Positions 33,408-33,601 of a stretch of 33,601 nt of DNA are shown here, one piece after another. Source of the DNA: Bacillota bacterium (lineage in GTDB: Bacteria; Bacillota; Clostridia; Lachnospirales; Lachnospiraceae). A program made the position numbers and the translations under genes. Position 1 is the stretch's first letter; each line of letters starts with the position of its first letter. The stretch covers positions 1-33,601 of the forward strand of contig JAEYXC010000320.1 of the NCBI GenBank assembly GCA_023428655.1. The letters run 5' to 3'. A model generated the notes under the pieces. It had not been told where the DNA came from and made no database searches. It saw only the letters and a program-made list of their open reading frames with translations.

Positions 33408-33601
33408 AATTAACAAAAACAATAATAATTGTAATTGGTAGCGTTCTTGGTATCGCATTGTGTGTGATAGCCTCCTTGGCTTTCGGTGCCCGTAACGTGG
33501 ATTTTTCGGAGGTAGTGAATGCACTGCTTCACAGGGAGTCTGAAGCCTTTGAGGCGATCGTTGTACGAGAACGGATTCCAAGAACCGTATTTGGTCTCAT
33601 C
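33404..33601 (+). CDS. FecCD-type siderophore ABC permease, N-terminal part
   Basis: Open from the ATG at 33404 to the window edge, 66 codons, and overlapping the SBP stop in an ATGA. The product begins MKLTKTIIIVIGSVLGIALC, a first transmembrane helix. It then reads VVRERIPRTVFGLI, the RIPRT signature found after the first helix of FecCD permeases such as FepD and BtuC. It should form the channel of the siderophore importer. The rest lies outside the window. Confidence 0.88.
   Translation, partial: MKLTKTIIIVIGSVLGIALCVIASLAFGARNVDFSEVVNALLHRESEAFEAIVVRERIPRTVFGLI

Overview
The window looks like a chromosomal segment of a low-GC, anaerobic, plant-polysaccharide-degrading clostridium, most likely a Lachnospiraceae relative. 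The grounds are AT-rich intergenic DNA, strong AGGAGG-type ribosome binding sites, YesM/YesN-type signalling, lipoprotein solute-binding proteins, a GH10 xylanase beside a GH43 enzyme, and a CspBA-like subtilase. I saw no tRNA, rRNA, CRISPR array, transposase or phage gene. The assignment rests on gene content only.

Positions 1-12.6 kb hold the tail of an unknown gene with its terminator. Then come a sensor histidine kinase, an AraC-type response regulator and a membrane-anchored family-1 solute-binding protein (SBP), in one tight block. A second promoter starts an oligopeptide-type ABC importer operon: family-5 SBP, two permeases and two ATPases. It ends, unusually, with a second, family-1 SBP. 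The kinase, regulator and anchored SBP plausibly sense an extracellular sugar and control the importer.

Positions 12.6-16.4 kb hold a flavodoxin, a cytoplasmic S8 protease, a DUF1801 protein and, on the minus strand, a small membrane 4Fe-4S protein. Positions 16.5-21.9 kb hold an SsuABC-like importer in two converging halves. The ATPase and permease are on plus; the SBP is on minus behind a CE4-type deacetylase and a cupin-AraC regulator. A YczE-like membrane protein follows. Positions 22.0-24.5 kb hold a divergent xylan pair: an intracellular GH43 enzyme and a secreted lipoprotein GH10 xylanase. Their promoter regions share an 11-bp motif.

The most notable locus is 24.6-26.9 kb. A family 2A (SrpI-like) encapsulin shell gene overlaps the start of a SufS-type cysteine desulfurase gene, which together predict a sulfur-handling protein nanocompartment. 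The desulfurase has only about 24 residues before its catalytic domain, whereas described family 2A cargo enzymes carry a long disordered targeting domain. Cargo loading here may therefore work differently.

Positions 27.0-33.6 kb hold a small helix-hairpin-helix protein coupled to an SRPBCC protein, an RsmH-type methyltransferase paralogue on minus, and a large 7TM-PAS-PAS-GGDEF-EAL cyclic-di-GMP protein preceded by a possible hexapeptide leader. The window ends in a Fur-box-preceded siderophore uptake operon whose permease is cut by the window edge.
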